From CAISTG01 sp964455185 (GTDB lineage Bacteria > Patescibacteriota > Patescibacteriia > 2-01-FULL-39-33), in the NCBI GenBank assembly GCA_964455185.1, contig CAYVUR010000001.1, positions 1 to 64,000 of the forward strand: DNA of 64,000 nt, written 5' to 3'. Under the pieces are notes generated by a model that was not told the DNA's origin, made no database searches, and worked only from the letters and a program-made list of their open reading frames with translations. Positions within the stretch are counted from its first letter, which is position 1. Each line of letters begins with the position of its first letter. Of the stretch, positions 31,081 to 40,351 are shown piece after piece. The translations under genes were made by a program, and so were the position numbers.

Positions 31081-32601
31081 AAGTTTAATATTTTTTAATA
31101 ATCTAAGCGGATCTTTATTGCGATTAATTCCGGCTCTGATTTTACTTTTGGCCATTGATGTTTTAGCTATCTCTAACCAATCAGGATTAGGTGCTTTACG
31201 ATTTTTGTCAGTTATGATTTCTACAATATCTCCACTTTTTAATTGATAACCAAGATTAACTAACTGGTCATTAACTTTAGAACCTACACACTTATCGCCT
31301 AAATTACTGTGTACATGATAAGCGAAATCAATAGGCGTCGCTCCTTCAGGAAGATCAATAACGTCTCCTTTAGGAGTAAAAACAAAAATTCTATTTTGAA
31401 AAATATCAAATTTTATTGTCTGTAAAAATTGATCATTATCTTTTATCTTTTTTTGCCATTCAATAAGTTCGTTAAGCCATTTCATATTTTTGGCATTTAA
31501 TTTGCCACCGGTTTCTTTATAATTCCAATGAGCGGCGATACCATATTCAGCTTGTTCATGCATTTCTTTGGTACGAATTTGAAATTCTACAATTTCACCA
31601 TCATCAGCAAATACAGTAGTATGCAAAGACTGATAGCCATTAGGTTTAGGATTAGCGATATAATCTTTGATGCGTCCGGGCATAGGGCGATACATACTAT
31701 GTAAAATTCCTAAAACACTATAGCAATCAGTTACAGTAGGGACAATTAAACGTAAAGCAATTAAATCATAAACTCGTCCAATATCACGATTAATTTCTGG
31801 ACGTAAGAGTTTTTTGTATAAACTATAAAGATGTTTAGTGCGTCCTTGTAAAGAAATTTCATTGATTTTAATATTGCTTTGAGCTAGTTTTTTTATTACG
31901 TTATTTTTAATTTTTTCTAAATATTTTTCTTTAGCTCGATATTCTCCGGGTATTATTTTATTAATCCATTGGTAGTCCTCAGGATAAACATACTTGAAAG
32001 CTAAATCTTCTAATTCACCTTTTATTTTTCCAATAGATAAACGGTCGGCAATTGGTGCATAAATTTCTAAAGTTTCTTTAGCGATACGAAGTTGTTTTTC
32101 AGGAGGTAAGGCATCTAAAGTTTTAAGATTATGTAATCTATCAGCAAATTTTATCAAAATTACTCTAATATCATCAGACATAGCAACAAACATTTTTCGC
32201 AGATTTTCTGCATATCGTTCCATGCCGCGATATTTTAATTGTCCTAGTTTAGTAATTCCAGCTACTAATTTAGCAGTATCATGTCCAAAGTTTTTTTCTA
32301 TTTCTTCTAAAGTTCTGTTAGTATCTTCAGGAACATCATGTAATAAACCGGCTATTATAGTAGTTATATCTAATTTCATTTCAGCTAATTTTTGAGCTGT
32401 TGCTAATGGATGAATAATATAAGGTTCTCCAGAAACTCGAGTTTGACCCTTGTGAGCTTCAAAGGCAAAATCATAAGCAAGCTTAAGCATATCTAAATCA
32501 TTTGTAATATCAGATTTAGAAATTAAATTGTCGATAACCTCATTTTTTTCAACTATTTTTAATAGTTTATCAAATTCTTTTTGAGGATTATTTGACCACA
32601 T
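31072..32601 (-). CDS. RelA/SpoT-family (p)ppGpp synthetase/hydrolase, short form
   Basis: The 509-residue protein contains the HD hydrolase domain (GEPYIIHPLATAQKLAEM, IAGLLHDVPEDTNRTLEE near residue 90, FADRLHNLKTL), the synthetase domain (GRTKHLYSLYKKL, YDLIALRLIV, KPNGYQSLHTTVF, EFQIRTKEMHEQAEYGIAAH) and a TGS domain (RIFVFTPKGDVIDLPEGATP). It stops soon after TGS: the helical, zinc-finger and ACT regions of full-length Rel (about 730 residues) are missing. The HD residues look intact, so both activities are plausible, but the regulatory half that senses the ribosome is truncated. Symbol left empty because relA, spoT and rel cannot be told apart. Confidence 0.93.
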   Translation of the reverse strand: MWSNNPQKEFDKLLKIVEKNEVIDNLISKSDITNDLDMLKLAYDFAFEAHKGQTRVSGEPYIIHPLATAQKLAEMKLDITTIIAGLLHDVPEDTNRTLEEIEKNFGHDTAKLVAGITKLGQLKYRGMERYAENLRKMFVAMSDDIRVILIKFADRLHNLKTLDALPPEKQLRIAKETLEIYAPIADRLSIGKIKGELEDLAFKYVYPEDYQWINKIIPGEYRAKEKYLEKIKNNVIKKLAQSNIKINEISLQGRTKHLYSLYKKLLRPEINRDIGRVYDLIALRLIVPTVTDCYSVLGILHSMYRPMPGRIKDYIANPKPNGYQSLHTTVFADDGEIVEFQIRTKEMHEQAEYGIAAHWNYKETGGKLNAKNMKWLNELIEWQKKIKDNDQFLQTIKFDIFQNRIFVFTPKGDVIDLPEGATPIDFAYHVHSNLGDKCVGSKVNDQLVNLGYQLKSGDIVEIITDKNRKAPNPDWLEIAKTSMAKSKIRAGINRNKDPLRLLKNIKLKK

Positions 32602-32645
32602 ATTATTTGTGGTTATTATAGGTTATCTACAGAAGAAAGTCTAAT

Positions 32646-34823
32646 TTAATATTTTAACTTATCGGGTCGATGATAAGGGCAATTTTTATCAGAACATCTT
32701 TCAGGAATTGTTTTAGTTCCTTCCATCATTAATTTACCGCAGAGAGGACATAAATTACCAGTTGGCTTGCTTTTAATAATATTTTTACAAGCAGGATAAT
32801 TACTACAGCTATAAAAAATTCCATAATTACCATGTTTTTCTATTATTGTACCTTTTTTACATTCAGGACACTGAATTCCAGTATCAGCCTTTTTCATTTT
32901 TTCATTTTCTTTAGTTTCATCTTTTTTAATAAATTTACATTTGGGATAATTAGAGCAAGCAATAAACTTTCCATATTTACCATCTCGTTCAATTAAATCT
33001 CCTTTACCACATTGAGGGCAAGTTTCACCTGTTGATTTAGGAGTTTCTAAAATTTTACCATCAAGCGTCATGGCGCCATTACAATCAGGAAATTTAGCGC
33101 AAGAATAAAATTTGCCGCCTCGTCCTAATTTAATAATCATAGCTCCGCCACAAATAGGACATTTAATATTTTCTGGAGCCTTACCTAAATCATTAAGTTT
33201 GGGGATTGATTTTTTGCTTTTAACTTCTTCTGTAAAAGGTTTATAAAAATTTTCTAAAACATGAATATAAGTCTCTTTACCTTGAGCAATTTCGTCAAGT
33301 TCATCCTCCATTTTAGCAGTAAAATTATCAGAAATATAATTTTTGAAATTATTATTAAGAAAATCACTGACAATTTCTCCAGTTTCCGTTGGTTTTAATG
33401 TTTTATTTTCTTTAATAACATAGCCACGATCTTGAATAGTTTTAATAATAGTAGCATAAGTTGAGGGACGACCAATACCTCTTTTTTCTAATTCTTTAAC
33501 TAGTCCAGCTTCAGTATAGCGATGCGGTGGTTCTGTTTGTTTGGCTAAAGATTCTATTTTTTCTAATTTTAATTTTTCTAATTCTTTGAATTGTGGCAGA
33601 TTAATATCTTCATTTTTAGCTTTAGGATCAATTTTAAGCCAACCTTCAAAAATTATTCTACTTCCTTCTGCGATAAATTCTGGTAATTCATCTGCTTGGG
33701 CTATTATTTTTGTTTTTAAAATTTTAGCTTCTGACATTTGAGAAGCTATAGTTCTTTGCCAAATTAATTTGTATAATTTTTGTTCTTGAGAATTAGCTCC
33801 AGCATCAATAGTGGAAAAATTAGTAGGACGAATAGCTTCATGAGCTTCTTGCGCATTTTTGCTTTTAGTTATAAATTTTTGTGGTTTAGCATACTCTTTG
33901 CTGTATTTTTCTATAATTAAATTATTTATTTCTTTCATTGCTTGTTCACTTAAAATTGTACTGTCAGTACGCATATAAGTGATATGGCCAGCTTCATAAA
34001 GTTTTTGTGCTAAACGCATAGTAACAGCAGGAGAATATCCTAATCTTGAAGAAGCAACTTGTTGTAAAGTAGAGGTTGTAAAAGGAGCTTTGGCTCTGCG
34101 AATTGTTTCACTTTCTTCAATTTTAACTACTTTCCAAGACGATTTTTTAGCTTTGCTTAAAATTTCTTTTGCCTCAGTTTCTGTTTTGGCTATTTTTTGA
34201 CATTTGAAATGAGCTAATTGTTTTAATTCGCCAACAAAATCAGCTTCAATTTCCCAAAATTTTTCTGGAATAAAAGCACGAATTTCTTTTTCTCTTTCTA
34301 CAATAATTCTTAAAGCAGGAGATTGAACTCTTCCAGCAGAAAGTCCATAACGAAGTTTTTGCCAAATTAATCCACTTAAATCATAACCAAAAAGACGATC
34401 AAGTACGCGTCTTGCTTCTTGAGCTTCTTTAAGATTTTCATCAATTTCTCGTGGATGTTTAATTGCCTCTAAAATAGCTGGTTTAGTTATCTCATAAAAA
34501 ACAACTCTTTTAGGATTTTTTAATCCTACAGTTTCTTTAATGTGCCAAGCAATTGCTTCTCCTTCACGGTCAGGATCAGTAGCTAAAATTACTTCCTCTG
34601 CTTCTTGAGCTAGTTTTTTAATTTCAGCTACTGTTTTTTCTTTGCCGGGAGAAATTTCATAATGAGGCACAAATCCGGATTCTATATCAATAGCGTTTTT
34701 ATTTGATTTAGGAAGGTCTCTAATATGACCAATACTAGCTTTAACAATATATTCATTATCTAAATATTTTGCTATAGTTTTTGCTTTAGAAGGAGATTCA
34801 ACTATCATCAATTTTTTTGACAT
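32646..34823 (-). CDS. topA: DNA topoisomerase I
   Basis: TopA relaxes negative supercoils by single-strand passage. The 725-residue protein has the Toprim domain (KLMIVESPSKAKTIAKYL at the start; VILATDPDREGEAIAWHI), the active-site tyrosine in AGHITYMRTDS near residue 283, and RYTEAGLVKELEKRGIGRPS. Four C-terminal four-Cys zinc ribbons follow (starting CPICGGAM, CPQCGKGD, CPECKKGT and CPLCGKLM). The last ribbon is shorter than the others. It ends CPYHRPDKLKY. The gene lies 4 bp after dprA in transcription order, the usual dprA-topA pair. Confidence 0.97.
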   Translation of the reverse strand: MSKKLMIVESPSKAKTIAKYLDNEYIVKASIGHIRDLPKSNKNAIDIESGFVPHYEISPGKEKTVAEIKKLAQEAEEVILATDPDREGEAIAWHIKETVGLKNPKRVVFYEITKPAILEAIKHPREIDENLKEAQEARRVLDRLFGYDLSGLIWQKLRYGLSAGRVQSPALRIIVEREKEIRAFIPEKFWEIEADFVGELKQLAHFKCQKIAKTETEAKEILSKAKKSSWKVVKIEESETIRRAKAPFTTSTLQQVASSRLGYSPAVTMRLAQKLYEAGHITYMRTDSTILSEQAMKEINNLIIEKYSKEYAKPQKFITKSKNAQEAHEAIRPTNFSTIDAGANSQEQKLYKLIWQRTIASQMSEAKILKTKIIAQADELPEFIAEGSRIIFEGWLKIDPKAKNEDINLPQFKELEKLKLEKIESLAKQTEPPHRYTEAGLVKELEKRGIGRPSTYATIIKTIQDRGYVIKENKTLKPTETGEIVSDFLNNNFKNYISDNFTAKMEDELDEIAQGKETYIHVLENFYKPFTEEVKSKKSIPKLNDLGKAPENIKCPICGGAMIIKLGRGGKFYSCAKFPDCNGAMTLDGKILETPKSTGETCPQCGKGDLIERDGKYGKFIACSNYPKCKFIKKDETKENEKMKKADTGIQCPECKKGTIIEKHGNYGIFYSCSNYPACKNIIKSKPTGNLCPLCGKLMMEGTKTIPERCSDKNCPYHRPDKLKY

Positions 34824-34827
34824 AATT

Positions 34828-35925
34828 TTATTTTTTAAGACTGAAATAATTTCCGCCTCCAGAATTTTTAATTAGTCCTTTTATTTCCAGTACTGATAAT
34901 ATGCTTGAAAGGACATTGATTCTAATATTACAGATTTGGGCTATTTTGTCAATGTGAAGACTTTGATTTTTTAAAAGAAAAATAATATTTTTTTCTGTTT
35001 CAGTTAAATTTTGAGTATTATCGCTTGATTTTGCTTTAATTAAATGACCAAGTTTTAAATCTTCTAAAATATCTGATATTTGAGTTACAGCTTTAGCTCC
35101 TTTTTTAATTAATTCATTGGTTCCTTCACAATAATGATTATAAATATTGCCAGGCACAGCATAGACATCACGGCCTTGGTCAAGAGCGCAATTAGCGGTT
35201 ATTATAGTTCCTGATTCTTTTCCAGCTTCTATAATTAATACTGCTTTAGAAATTCCAGAAATAATACGGTTTCTTATGGCAAAATTACTTTTTAAAGTTA
35301 TTGAACCTAGTGAGTTTTCTGAAATTAAACAGCCGCCTTTTTCTAAAATTTCTTGGGCTAATCGATGATTTGATTTAGGTCCAATATTTTTCCAGTTTAA
35401 ATCTGAACCTAAAACAGCGGCAGTGAATCCGTTTTTAGTAATTGCTATTTTGTGAGCTAGGGCATCTATTCCAAAAGCCAAGCCAGAGATTATACCAATA
35501 TTATAATAACTCAATTGACTTACTAAATCTTCTACAACTCTTTGTCCATAAGAAGTATTTTTACGTGTACCAACTACCGCTAAACATGGTAAATAATTAA
35601 TAGGTTTAATATCGCCTAAAAAATAAATAATAAAAGGCGGATCATAGATTTCTTTAAGTAATTTAGGATAATTATTATCTTCTATTGTCACCCAATTTAT
35701 TCCCAACTTTTGTAATAGTTCAATTTCTTGATTAAGATCTATTTGATTACGTTGTTTAATAATTTCCTGACAGTCATTTTCTTTGATTCCCGAAGCTAAA
35801 AGTTCTGGAAAATTAGCTTTCCAAGCTAGTTCTAAATCTCCGAAAAAATCTTTAATAAGTTTAAATTTTATTGGACCTATTTGAGGTATCTTTGAAAAAC
35901 CTATAAAATATTGGTCTTTTTGCAT
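34828..35925 (-). CDS. dprA: DNA processing protein DprA (Smf)
   Basis: DprA protects incoming single-stranded DNA during uptake and loads RecA. The 365-residue protein has an N-terminal helical domain, the Rossmann core (LAVVGTRKNTSYGQRVVEDL, IGIISGLAFGIDALAHKIAI, FAIRNRIISGISKAVLIIEA, SGTIITANCALDQGRDVYAV, PGNIYNHYCEGTNELIKKGA) and a C-terminal winged helix (LHIDKIAQICNIRINVLSSI). The nucleotide-pocket stretch usually reading GLDxxYPxxN is altered to SDLNWKNIGPKSN. It is transcribed with topA. Together with comF, ssb and recA in this window it fits a natural-transformation pathway. Confidence 0.95.
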   Translation of the reverse strand: MQKDQYFIGFSKIPQIGPIKFKLIKDFFGDLELAWKANFPELLASGIKENDCQEIIKQRNQIDLNQEIELLQKLGINWVTIEDNNYPKLLKEIYDPPFIIYFLGDIKPINYLPCLAVVGTRKNTSYGQRVVEDLVSQLSYYNIGIISGLAFGIDALAHKIAITKNGFTAAVLGSDLNWKNIGPKSNHRLAQEILEKGGCLISENSLGSITLKSNFAIRNRIISGISKAVLIIEAGKESGTIITANCALDQGRDVYAVPGNIYNHYCEGTNELIKKGAKAVTQISDILEDLKLGHLIKAKSSDNTQNLTETEKNIIFLLKNQSLHIDKIAQICNIRINVLSSILSVLEIKGLIKNSGGGNYFSLKK

Positions 35926-35945
35926 GATAATTTATTTGATTACCC

Positions 35946-35974
35946 TTGACATTTGGGGTTTGTTTTGTTAAAAT
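35946..35974 (+). promoter_or_regulatory. Consensus promoter upstream of the long hairpin
   Basis: TTGACA (35946-35951), 17 bp, TGT-TAAAAT (35969-35974). It reads away from dprA into 35980-36080, where no ORF exists on this strand. Confidence 0.7.
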
Positions 35975-35979
35975 GCTAG

Positions 35980-36080
35980 CGTTAATAATGGTCATATTAC
36001 TGTTTGCTAATCGGCGGTTATTGCCCCCCCTCCTGGCATTTTCTCGCCGCTTAGCAGGCAGTAATATGGCCATTATTTTA
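35980..36080 (+). ncRNA. Candidate small RNA: 94-nt hairpin with a CCUCCU-containing loop
   Basis: A consensus promoter ends 6 nt upstream. The region folds from 35984 to 36077 into one long hairpin. Nineteen consecutive pairs (AATAATGGTCATATTACTG with CAGTAATATGGCCATTATT, one G:U) continue through TTTGCTAA/TTAGCAGG (two G:U), one mismatch, then CGGCG/CGCCG. The inner loop holds TGCC/GGCA around CCCCCTCCT (36026-36034), which includes the anti-Shine-Dalgarno hexamer CCTCCT. The 3' arm is followed by the T-rich ATTATTTTATT. It does not contain the SRP RNA core nor the expected 6S bubble. The strand is inferred from the promoter only. Confidence 0.5.
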
Positions 36081-36086
36081 TTAATT

Positions 36087-36110
36087 ACAAAAGCCGGTAA
36101 TTCCGGCTTT
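36087..36110 (-). terminator. der-pth terminator
   Basis: On the minus strand AAAGCCGG-AATTA-CCGGCTTT ends in TTTTG; it is 23 bp past the pth stop. Confidence 0.8.
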
Positions 36111-36132
36111 AGCCCTCCTTAATACTTTTAAA

Positions 36133-36708
36133 CTAATTGTATTTATTCATTGCTTTACTTATTGACGATTTAATTATTTCTATAGCTGCTTCTGTTGCTA
36201 AATTTGTTTGTGTTTCAATAATTTTTAATTCATTTTTAGTAAATCTGCTTAATACATAATCAGCGGCTCCAATAATTTTTTTTCTTTCTGTAGCTATTCC
36301 TATTTTAATACGACAAAACTTTTTTGTTCCTAAAGACTCGATAATTGATTTAATACCATTATGTCCTCCAGCTGAAGAATTAAAAGAAATTCTTATTTTT
36401 CCTAAAGGTAAATCGATATCATCATGTATAACTATAATATTATCACTTTCTATTTTGTAGAAATTAGTTATCGCCGCTACTGACTTGCCAGAATTATTCA
36501 TAAAAGTTAGCGGTTTTGCTAAAATTATTTTGTCTTGATTTTCATTTTTATAGGAAACGCTGCTTATTTCAGCTAAAAATTTAGAAACTTGTTTGAATTT
36601 AGGAGCAGCTAAAAAATGAGCTATTTTATCAATAGTTATAAAACCTATATTGTGCCAAGTATTTTTATATTTAATTCCAGGATTACCTAAACCTATTATT
36701 AATTTCAT
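36133..36708 (-). CDS. pth: Peptidyl-tRNA hydrolase
   Basis: Pth recycles peptidyl-tRNA released from stalled ribosomes. The 191-residue product begins MKLIIGLGNPGIKYKNTWHN with the catalytic His in TWHNIGF, then LAKPLTFMNNSGKSVAAI, IVIHDDIDLPLGKIRI and SAGGHNGIKSI with the conserved Asp, Asn and His residues. It ends with the helix EAAIEIIKSSISKAMNKY. Length is normal. It starts 2 bp after the der stop and ends in TAG. Confidence 0.96.
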   Translation of the reverse strand: MKLIIGLGNPGIKYKNTWHNIGFITIDKIAHFLAAPKFKQVSKFLAEISSVSYKNENQDKIILAKPLTFMNNSGKSVAAITNFYKIESDNIIVIHDDIDLPLGKIRISFNSSAGGHNGIKSIIESLGTKKFCRIKIGIATERKKIIGAADYVLSRFTKNELKIIETQTNLATEAAIEIIKSSISKAMNKYN

Positions 36709-36710
36709 AA

Positions 36711-38069
36711 TTATTTTTTATCTTCTTTCCATTTTTTTAATTCAATCTGTATTGGTGTTCCGATAATTTTAAATTTTTCTCTTAAGTTATTCTGTAAGAA
36801 ACGAATATAAGAAAAATGTAAAATAGTTGGATCATTAACATAAATAATAAAATGAGGTGGATTAGTGCTGTTTTGAATAATTTCATAAATATAAGGATTT
36901 TTTAATCCTTTGCCTCTTGAAGGTTTATGTTGTTTAATTTTTTGTTTTAAAAATTTATCTAATTGGCTATCAGTAATTTTAATTTCTCTAGCTTCTTTTA
37001 TTTGTATAGCTAAATCAAGTAATTTATGAGTGCGTAAATTTTCTTTGGCAGAAATAAATATTAAAGGAGCCCACCACAAATAAGGGAAAGATTTACGATA
37101 GAAATCTTCATACTCTTTTATAGTATTGGTTTTTTTATTTTTTATAAGATCCCATTTATTAGCGACAATAATTACTGATTTGCCTGATTCTAAAATAGTT
37201 TGAGTGATTTTTTTGTCTTGAGCATCTATTTTTTTATTACATTCAGTAATTAAAATAGCTACATCACAATTATTAAGAGCATCAAGTGATTTTTTTATAG
37301 ATTTTTTTTCTAAGGAATTTGGTTTAATTTTATTTTTTTTCCTAATTCCTGCTGTATCAATGATTAAAAATTTTTTATTTTTATAAAAAAATTCAGTATC
37401 ATGAGCTTCTCGAGTAGTGTGAGCTATATCGCTGACAATAACTCTTTCTTCGCCTAAAATTGAATTAAGTAAAGATGATTTACCAACGTTAGGTTTACCA
37501 ATTATAGCTATTTTAATATCTGGTTTAGTGATTTCTTTTTCTGATATTTTTTTATTAGGTAATTTTTTTAAAATTTTATCCAATAAATCTCCTGTACCAG
37601 ATCCAGAAGAGGCGCTAACATTTATCGGTTCCCCTAATCCTAAACAATAAATACTATTATCGTATTTTTTAAATTTTGCTGTTTCAGCTTTATTTCCGAC
37701 AAGAATAATTTTATTTTTAAATCCTTCATTAATTAATTTTTTAGCTAAACTTTTATCAACTGGAGTGGCGCCTTCTATTAAGTCTATAACAAATAATATT
37801 AAGTCAGATTCATTTATTGCTTTTTGAGCTTGTTTAATTATTCCTTCGCTGATAGTTTTAGGAATTTTTTCATCAATATCTAATCCACCAGTATCAATTA
37901 GTTGAAATTTTTTTCCTCGCCATGAAACTAAACCAATATTGCGATCTCGAGTTGTTCCTGAAATTGAAGAAACTAAAGCTTTTTCTTGTTCAATCAATCG
38001 ATTGAAAAGAGTTGATTTGCCAACATTAGCTCGTCCGATTATAGCAACTTTGGGTAAAGTTTCAGACAT
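36711..38069 (-). CDS. der: Ribosome biogenesis GTPase Der (EngA)
   Basis: Der has two consecutive GTPase domains and acts in 50S assembly. The 452-residue protein shows G1 motifs GRANVGKS (near residue 12) and GKPNVGKS (near 190), SGTTRDRNIG, DTGGLDIDE, then TTREAHDTEF and DTAGIRKK, and the second-domain NKWD. In the first domain the usual NKxD reads NKAE (GNKAETAKF), a conservative but notable swap. The C-terminal KH-like domain ends FKIIGTPIQIELKKWKEDKK, matching the family. It is transcribed with pth. Confidence 0.97.
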   Translation of the reverse strand: MSETLPKVAIIGRANVGKSTLFNRLIEQEKALVSSISGTTRDRNIGLVSWRGKKFQLIDTGGLDIDEKIPKTISEGIIKQAQKAINESDLILFVIDLIEGATPVDKSLAKKLINEGFKNKIILVGNKAETAKFKKYDNSIYCLGLGEPINVSASSGSGTGDLLDKILKKLPNKKISEKEITKPDIKIAIIGKPNVGKSSLLNSILGEERVIVSDIAHTTREAHDTEFFYKNKKFLIIDTAGIRKKNKIKPNSLEKKSIKKSLDALNNCDVAILITECNKKIDAQDKKITQTILESGKSVIIVANKWDLIKNKKTNTIKEYEDFYRKSFPYLWWAPLIFISAKENLRTHKLLDLAIQIKEAREIKITDSQLDKFLKQKIKQHKPSRGKGLKNPYIYEIIQNSTNPPHFIIYVNDPTILHFSYIRFLQNNLREKFKIIGTPIQIELKKWKEDKK

Positions 38070-38157
38070 ATAAATATAATATCAATAAATTTTAATGATA
38101 ACAACTTTTTTATTTTTTTAATGATTTTTATTATTATTTTTTTATATATTAGTTTCG

Positions 38158-38166
38158 TGTTATAAT
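38158..38166 (+). promoter_or_regulatory. Extended -10 promoter of the FemAB-like gene
   Basis: TGT-TATAAT with the hexamer at 38161-38166; no good -35 box. The ATG is 16 nt downstream, giving a leader of about 9 nt. Confidence 0.6.
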
Positions 38167-38181
38167 ATTAAAAATAAAAAA

Positions 38182-39144
38182 ATGGAAATAGATTTACAAC
38201 TCAATAAAAATGAATGGAATAATTTTATAACTACTATTGATAGTGATGGTAGTTTTTTACAATCTTGGGAATGGGGTGAATTTCAGCAAGATTTAGGTAG
38301 AGATATTTTTCGAATTTCTATAAAAATTGATAAAAAAATTTCTGCTGTTGCTTTAATTATTAAACACAAACTTCCTTTAGGACAAAATTATTTATATATA
38401 CCTCGAGGTCCAATCTTAAAAGATATTAATTCTGAAAATTTTGATATAATTTTTTCTAAAATTAAACAATTAAGTATTGATAATGATTCATTGTTTATTA
38501 GAATTGATCCAGCTTGGAAGGATGATAAAAAATTAAAATCATACGAATTTAATTTTATAGGTCAAGTTCAACCTAAAAAAACTTTAATATTACAATTAAA
38601 TAAAACACCAGAAGAATTACTTTCTTTAATGAAACCCAAAACTCGTTATAATATTAAATTAGCACAGAGACATGAAGTTTTAATAACAGAAGCAAATTTG
38701 GATAGCTTTGATTTGTTTTGGCATTTAATGGTAAAAACTTGTCTTCGTGACGGTATAAAAAGTCATTCTAAAATTTATTATCAAAAACAATTAAAAATTC
38801 CGGGATTTAAATTAAAATTAGCTTGGTGGCAAAACAAAGTTATTGCCGGAGCTATTATAAATGATTTTGGTAATACTCGTACCTATGTGCATGGTGCTTC
38901 TGATTATAAATTTCGTGATAAGATGGCTCCTTATTTATTACAATGGGAAATGATTTGCGAAGCGCAAAAATTAGGTTTGAAATACTATGATTTTTGGGGT
39001 GCTGACCCTTCTAATTCTAGATGGGCAGGTGTAACAAGGTTTAAAATAGGTTTTGCTCCGCAACAAGAATTAACATCATATATTGGAGCATATGATTTTA
39101 AATTAAAGCCATTATTTTACCGATTATATAAATTATTAAAATAA
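38182..39144 (+). CDS. FemAB-like peptidoglycan bridge aminoacyltransferase
   Basis: FemABX enzymes transfer amino acids from aminoacyl-tRNA to the lipid II stem peptide. The 320-residue protein has the GNAT-like double domain: FLQSWEWGEFQQDLGRDIFR at the N-terminus, NYLYIPRGPILKDIN, PKTRYNIKLAQRHEVLITEA, and near the end AQKLGLKYYDFWGADPSNSR with WAGVTRFKIGFAPQ. It lacks the coiled-coil insertion of staphylococcal FemA. The presence of a MurE-like ligase elsewhere in the window fits peptidoglycan synthesis. An MFS transporter gene follows 16 bp later. Confidence 0.88.
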   Translation: MEIDLQLNKNEWNNFITTIDSDGSFLQSWEWGEFQQDLGRDIFRISIKIDKKISAVALIIKHKLPLGQNYLYIPRGPILKDINSENFDIIFSKIKQLSIDNDSLFIRIDPAWKDDKKLKSYEFNFIGQVQPKKTLILQLNKTPEELLSLMKPKTRYNIKLAQRHEVLITEANLDSFDLFWHLMVKTCLRDGIKSHSKIYYQKQLKIPGFKLKLAWWQNKVIAGAIINDFGNTRTYVHGASDYKFRDKMAPYLLQWEMICEAQKLGLKYYDFWGADPSNSRWAGVTRFKIGFAPQQELTSYIGAYDFKLKPLFYRLYKLLK

Positions 39145-39160
39145 AAGAAAGAAAAAGAAA

Positions 39161-40351
39161 ATGTTAAAGAAAATTATCAATTTAATTCCTTCTTTAATTG
39201 CTTCAAAACTTAGTAGACAGGTGCGTGAACTTTATTCAGCTACTATTATTTTGAATTTGGCTGTATCAATGATTAATATTTTTGAGCCAGTCTTTGTTTT
39301 TAATTTATTTTATTTACAGAAGGGATTAAAAGGCACTTTAGAATCAGTTTTATTTTTTTATCTCGCTGTTTATTCTATTTATATTTTTGCAATTCCTTTG
39401 GGAGTTCGTTTTGCTAAAAAATATGGTTATGAAAATTCAATAGCTATATCTTCAGTATTTCAGATAGCTTTTTATTTTTTTCTTTTTATTTCTAGCCGAT
39501 CTCTATTATTTTTACCTATAGCTGTTATTGCTTATGTTTTAGCTAAAATGTTTTATTGGCCGGCTTATCATGCAAATTTTGCTCGTTTTTCTGCTGATGA
39601 GGAGTTAGGTAGAGAAATTAGTAATCTTTGGATTTTAAGTTCTTTAGTAGTAATTATCGCTCCATTAATTGGTGGATTAATTATAGAATTTTTTGGATTT
39701 AAGGTGCTTTTTTTGGTGGCTTCTTTATTAATTTTGGCTTCCAATATTCCGATGTTGGCAACTAAAGAAGACTTTCAGCCACAAGATTTCTCTTTTTTGA
39801 AGGCTTTTAAAAATCTTTTTGATAAAAAAAATCGTCGTGAATTTTGGAGTATTTTTGGTTTTGGAGAAGAATTTATTGTTTTAGTATTGTGGCCAATATT
39901 TATGTTTCTTACAGTTTATAATTTTTTAGGTTTAGGAATTATTTCTGCTTTTTCTATATTAATTTCTACTTTAATTTTACTTTTTGTAGGACACTGGACA
40001 GATAAAAAAGATAGAAAATCATTATTTATTTTTGGAGTAGTGAGTTATGTTTTTTCTTGGATTATGAGAATTTTAGCTCGTAATAATTTAGGTATTTTAA
40101 TTGTTGATGCTTATTCTAGGATTTCTAAAAATATTATTTCTGTACCACTTATGACTAGTGTTTATACAAAAGCACATAATGGTTCAGTTATGTCTACTAT
40201 AGCTTTCTTTGAAATGTCTTTAGTTATTGGTAAGCTTACAGCAATTATTATTTGTTTATTTATTTTACAAATATTTTCTCCCGGCTGGAACTCAATTTTT
40301 GTTCTCGGTGCCATTTTTACTTTATTTTATTTATTATTTAATACTAAATAA
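39161..40351 (+). CDS. Major facilitator superfamily transporter
   Basis: The 396-residue protein has about 11-12 hydrophobic segments in two halves separated by a charged loop (KAFKNLFDKKNRREFWS). The conserved loop between helices 2 and 3 is represented by GVRFAKKYGYENS in the first half and GHWTDKKDRKSLFIFG in the second, typical of MFS. It could be a sugar or drug exporter; no substrate can be named. The stop codon and the rsmA start share one base (TAATG). Confidence 0.8.
   Translation: MLKKIINLIPSLIASKLSRQVRELYSATIILNLAVSMINIFEPVFVFNLFYLQKGLKGTLESVLFFYLAVYSIYIFAIPLGVRFAKKYGYENSIAISSVFQIAFYFFLFISSRSLLFLPIAVIAYVLAKMFYWPAYHANFARFSADEELGREISNLWILSSLVVIIAPLIGGLIIEFFGFKVLFLVASLLILASNIPMLATKEDFQPQDFSFLKAFKNLFDKKNRREFWSIFGFGEEFIVLVLWPIFMFLTVYNFLGLGIISAFSILISTLILLFVGHWTDKKDRKSLFIFGVVSYVFSWIMRILARNNLGILIVDAYSRISKNIISVPLMTSVYTKAHNGSVMSTIAFFEMSLVIGKLTAIIICLFILQIFSPGWNSIFVLGAIFTLFYLLFNTK

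Noticed and set aside
35861..36073. Minus-strand 70-codon reading frame over the hairpin and the dprA start
   Set aside because: Arg/Asn-rich low-quality translation, overlaps dprA, and the region is explained better by a hairpin RNA.
35980..36080. SRP (4.5S) RNA or 6S RNA as identity of the long hairpin
   Set aside because: The SRP core GGAAG/AGCAGCC and the GNRA tip are absent. The hairpin is nearly fully paired, without the large central bubble of 6S RNA.
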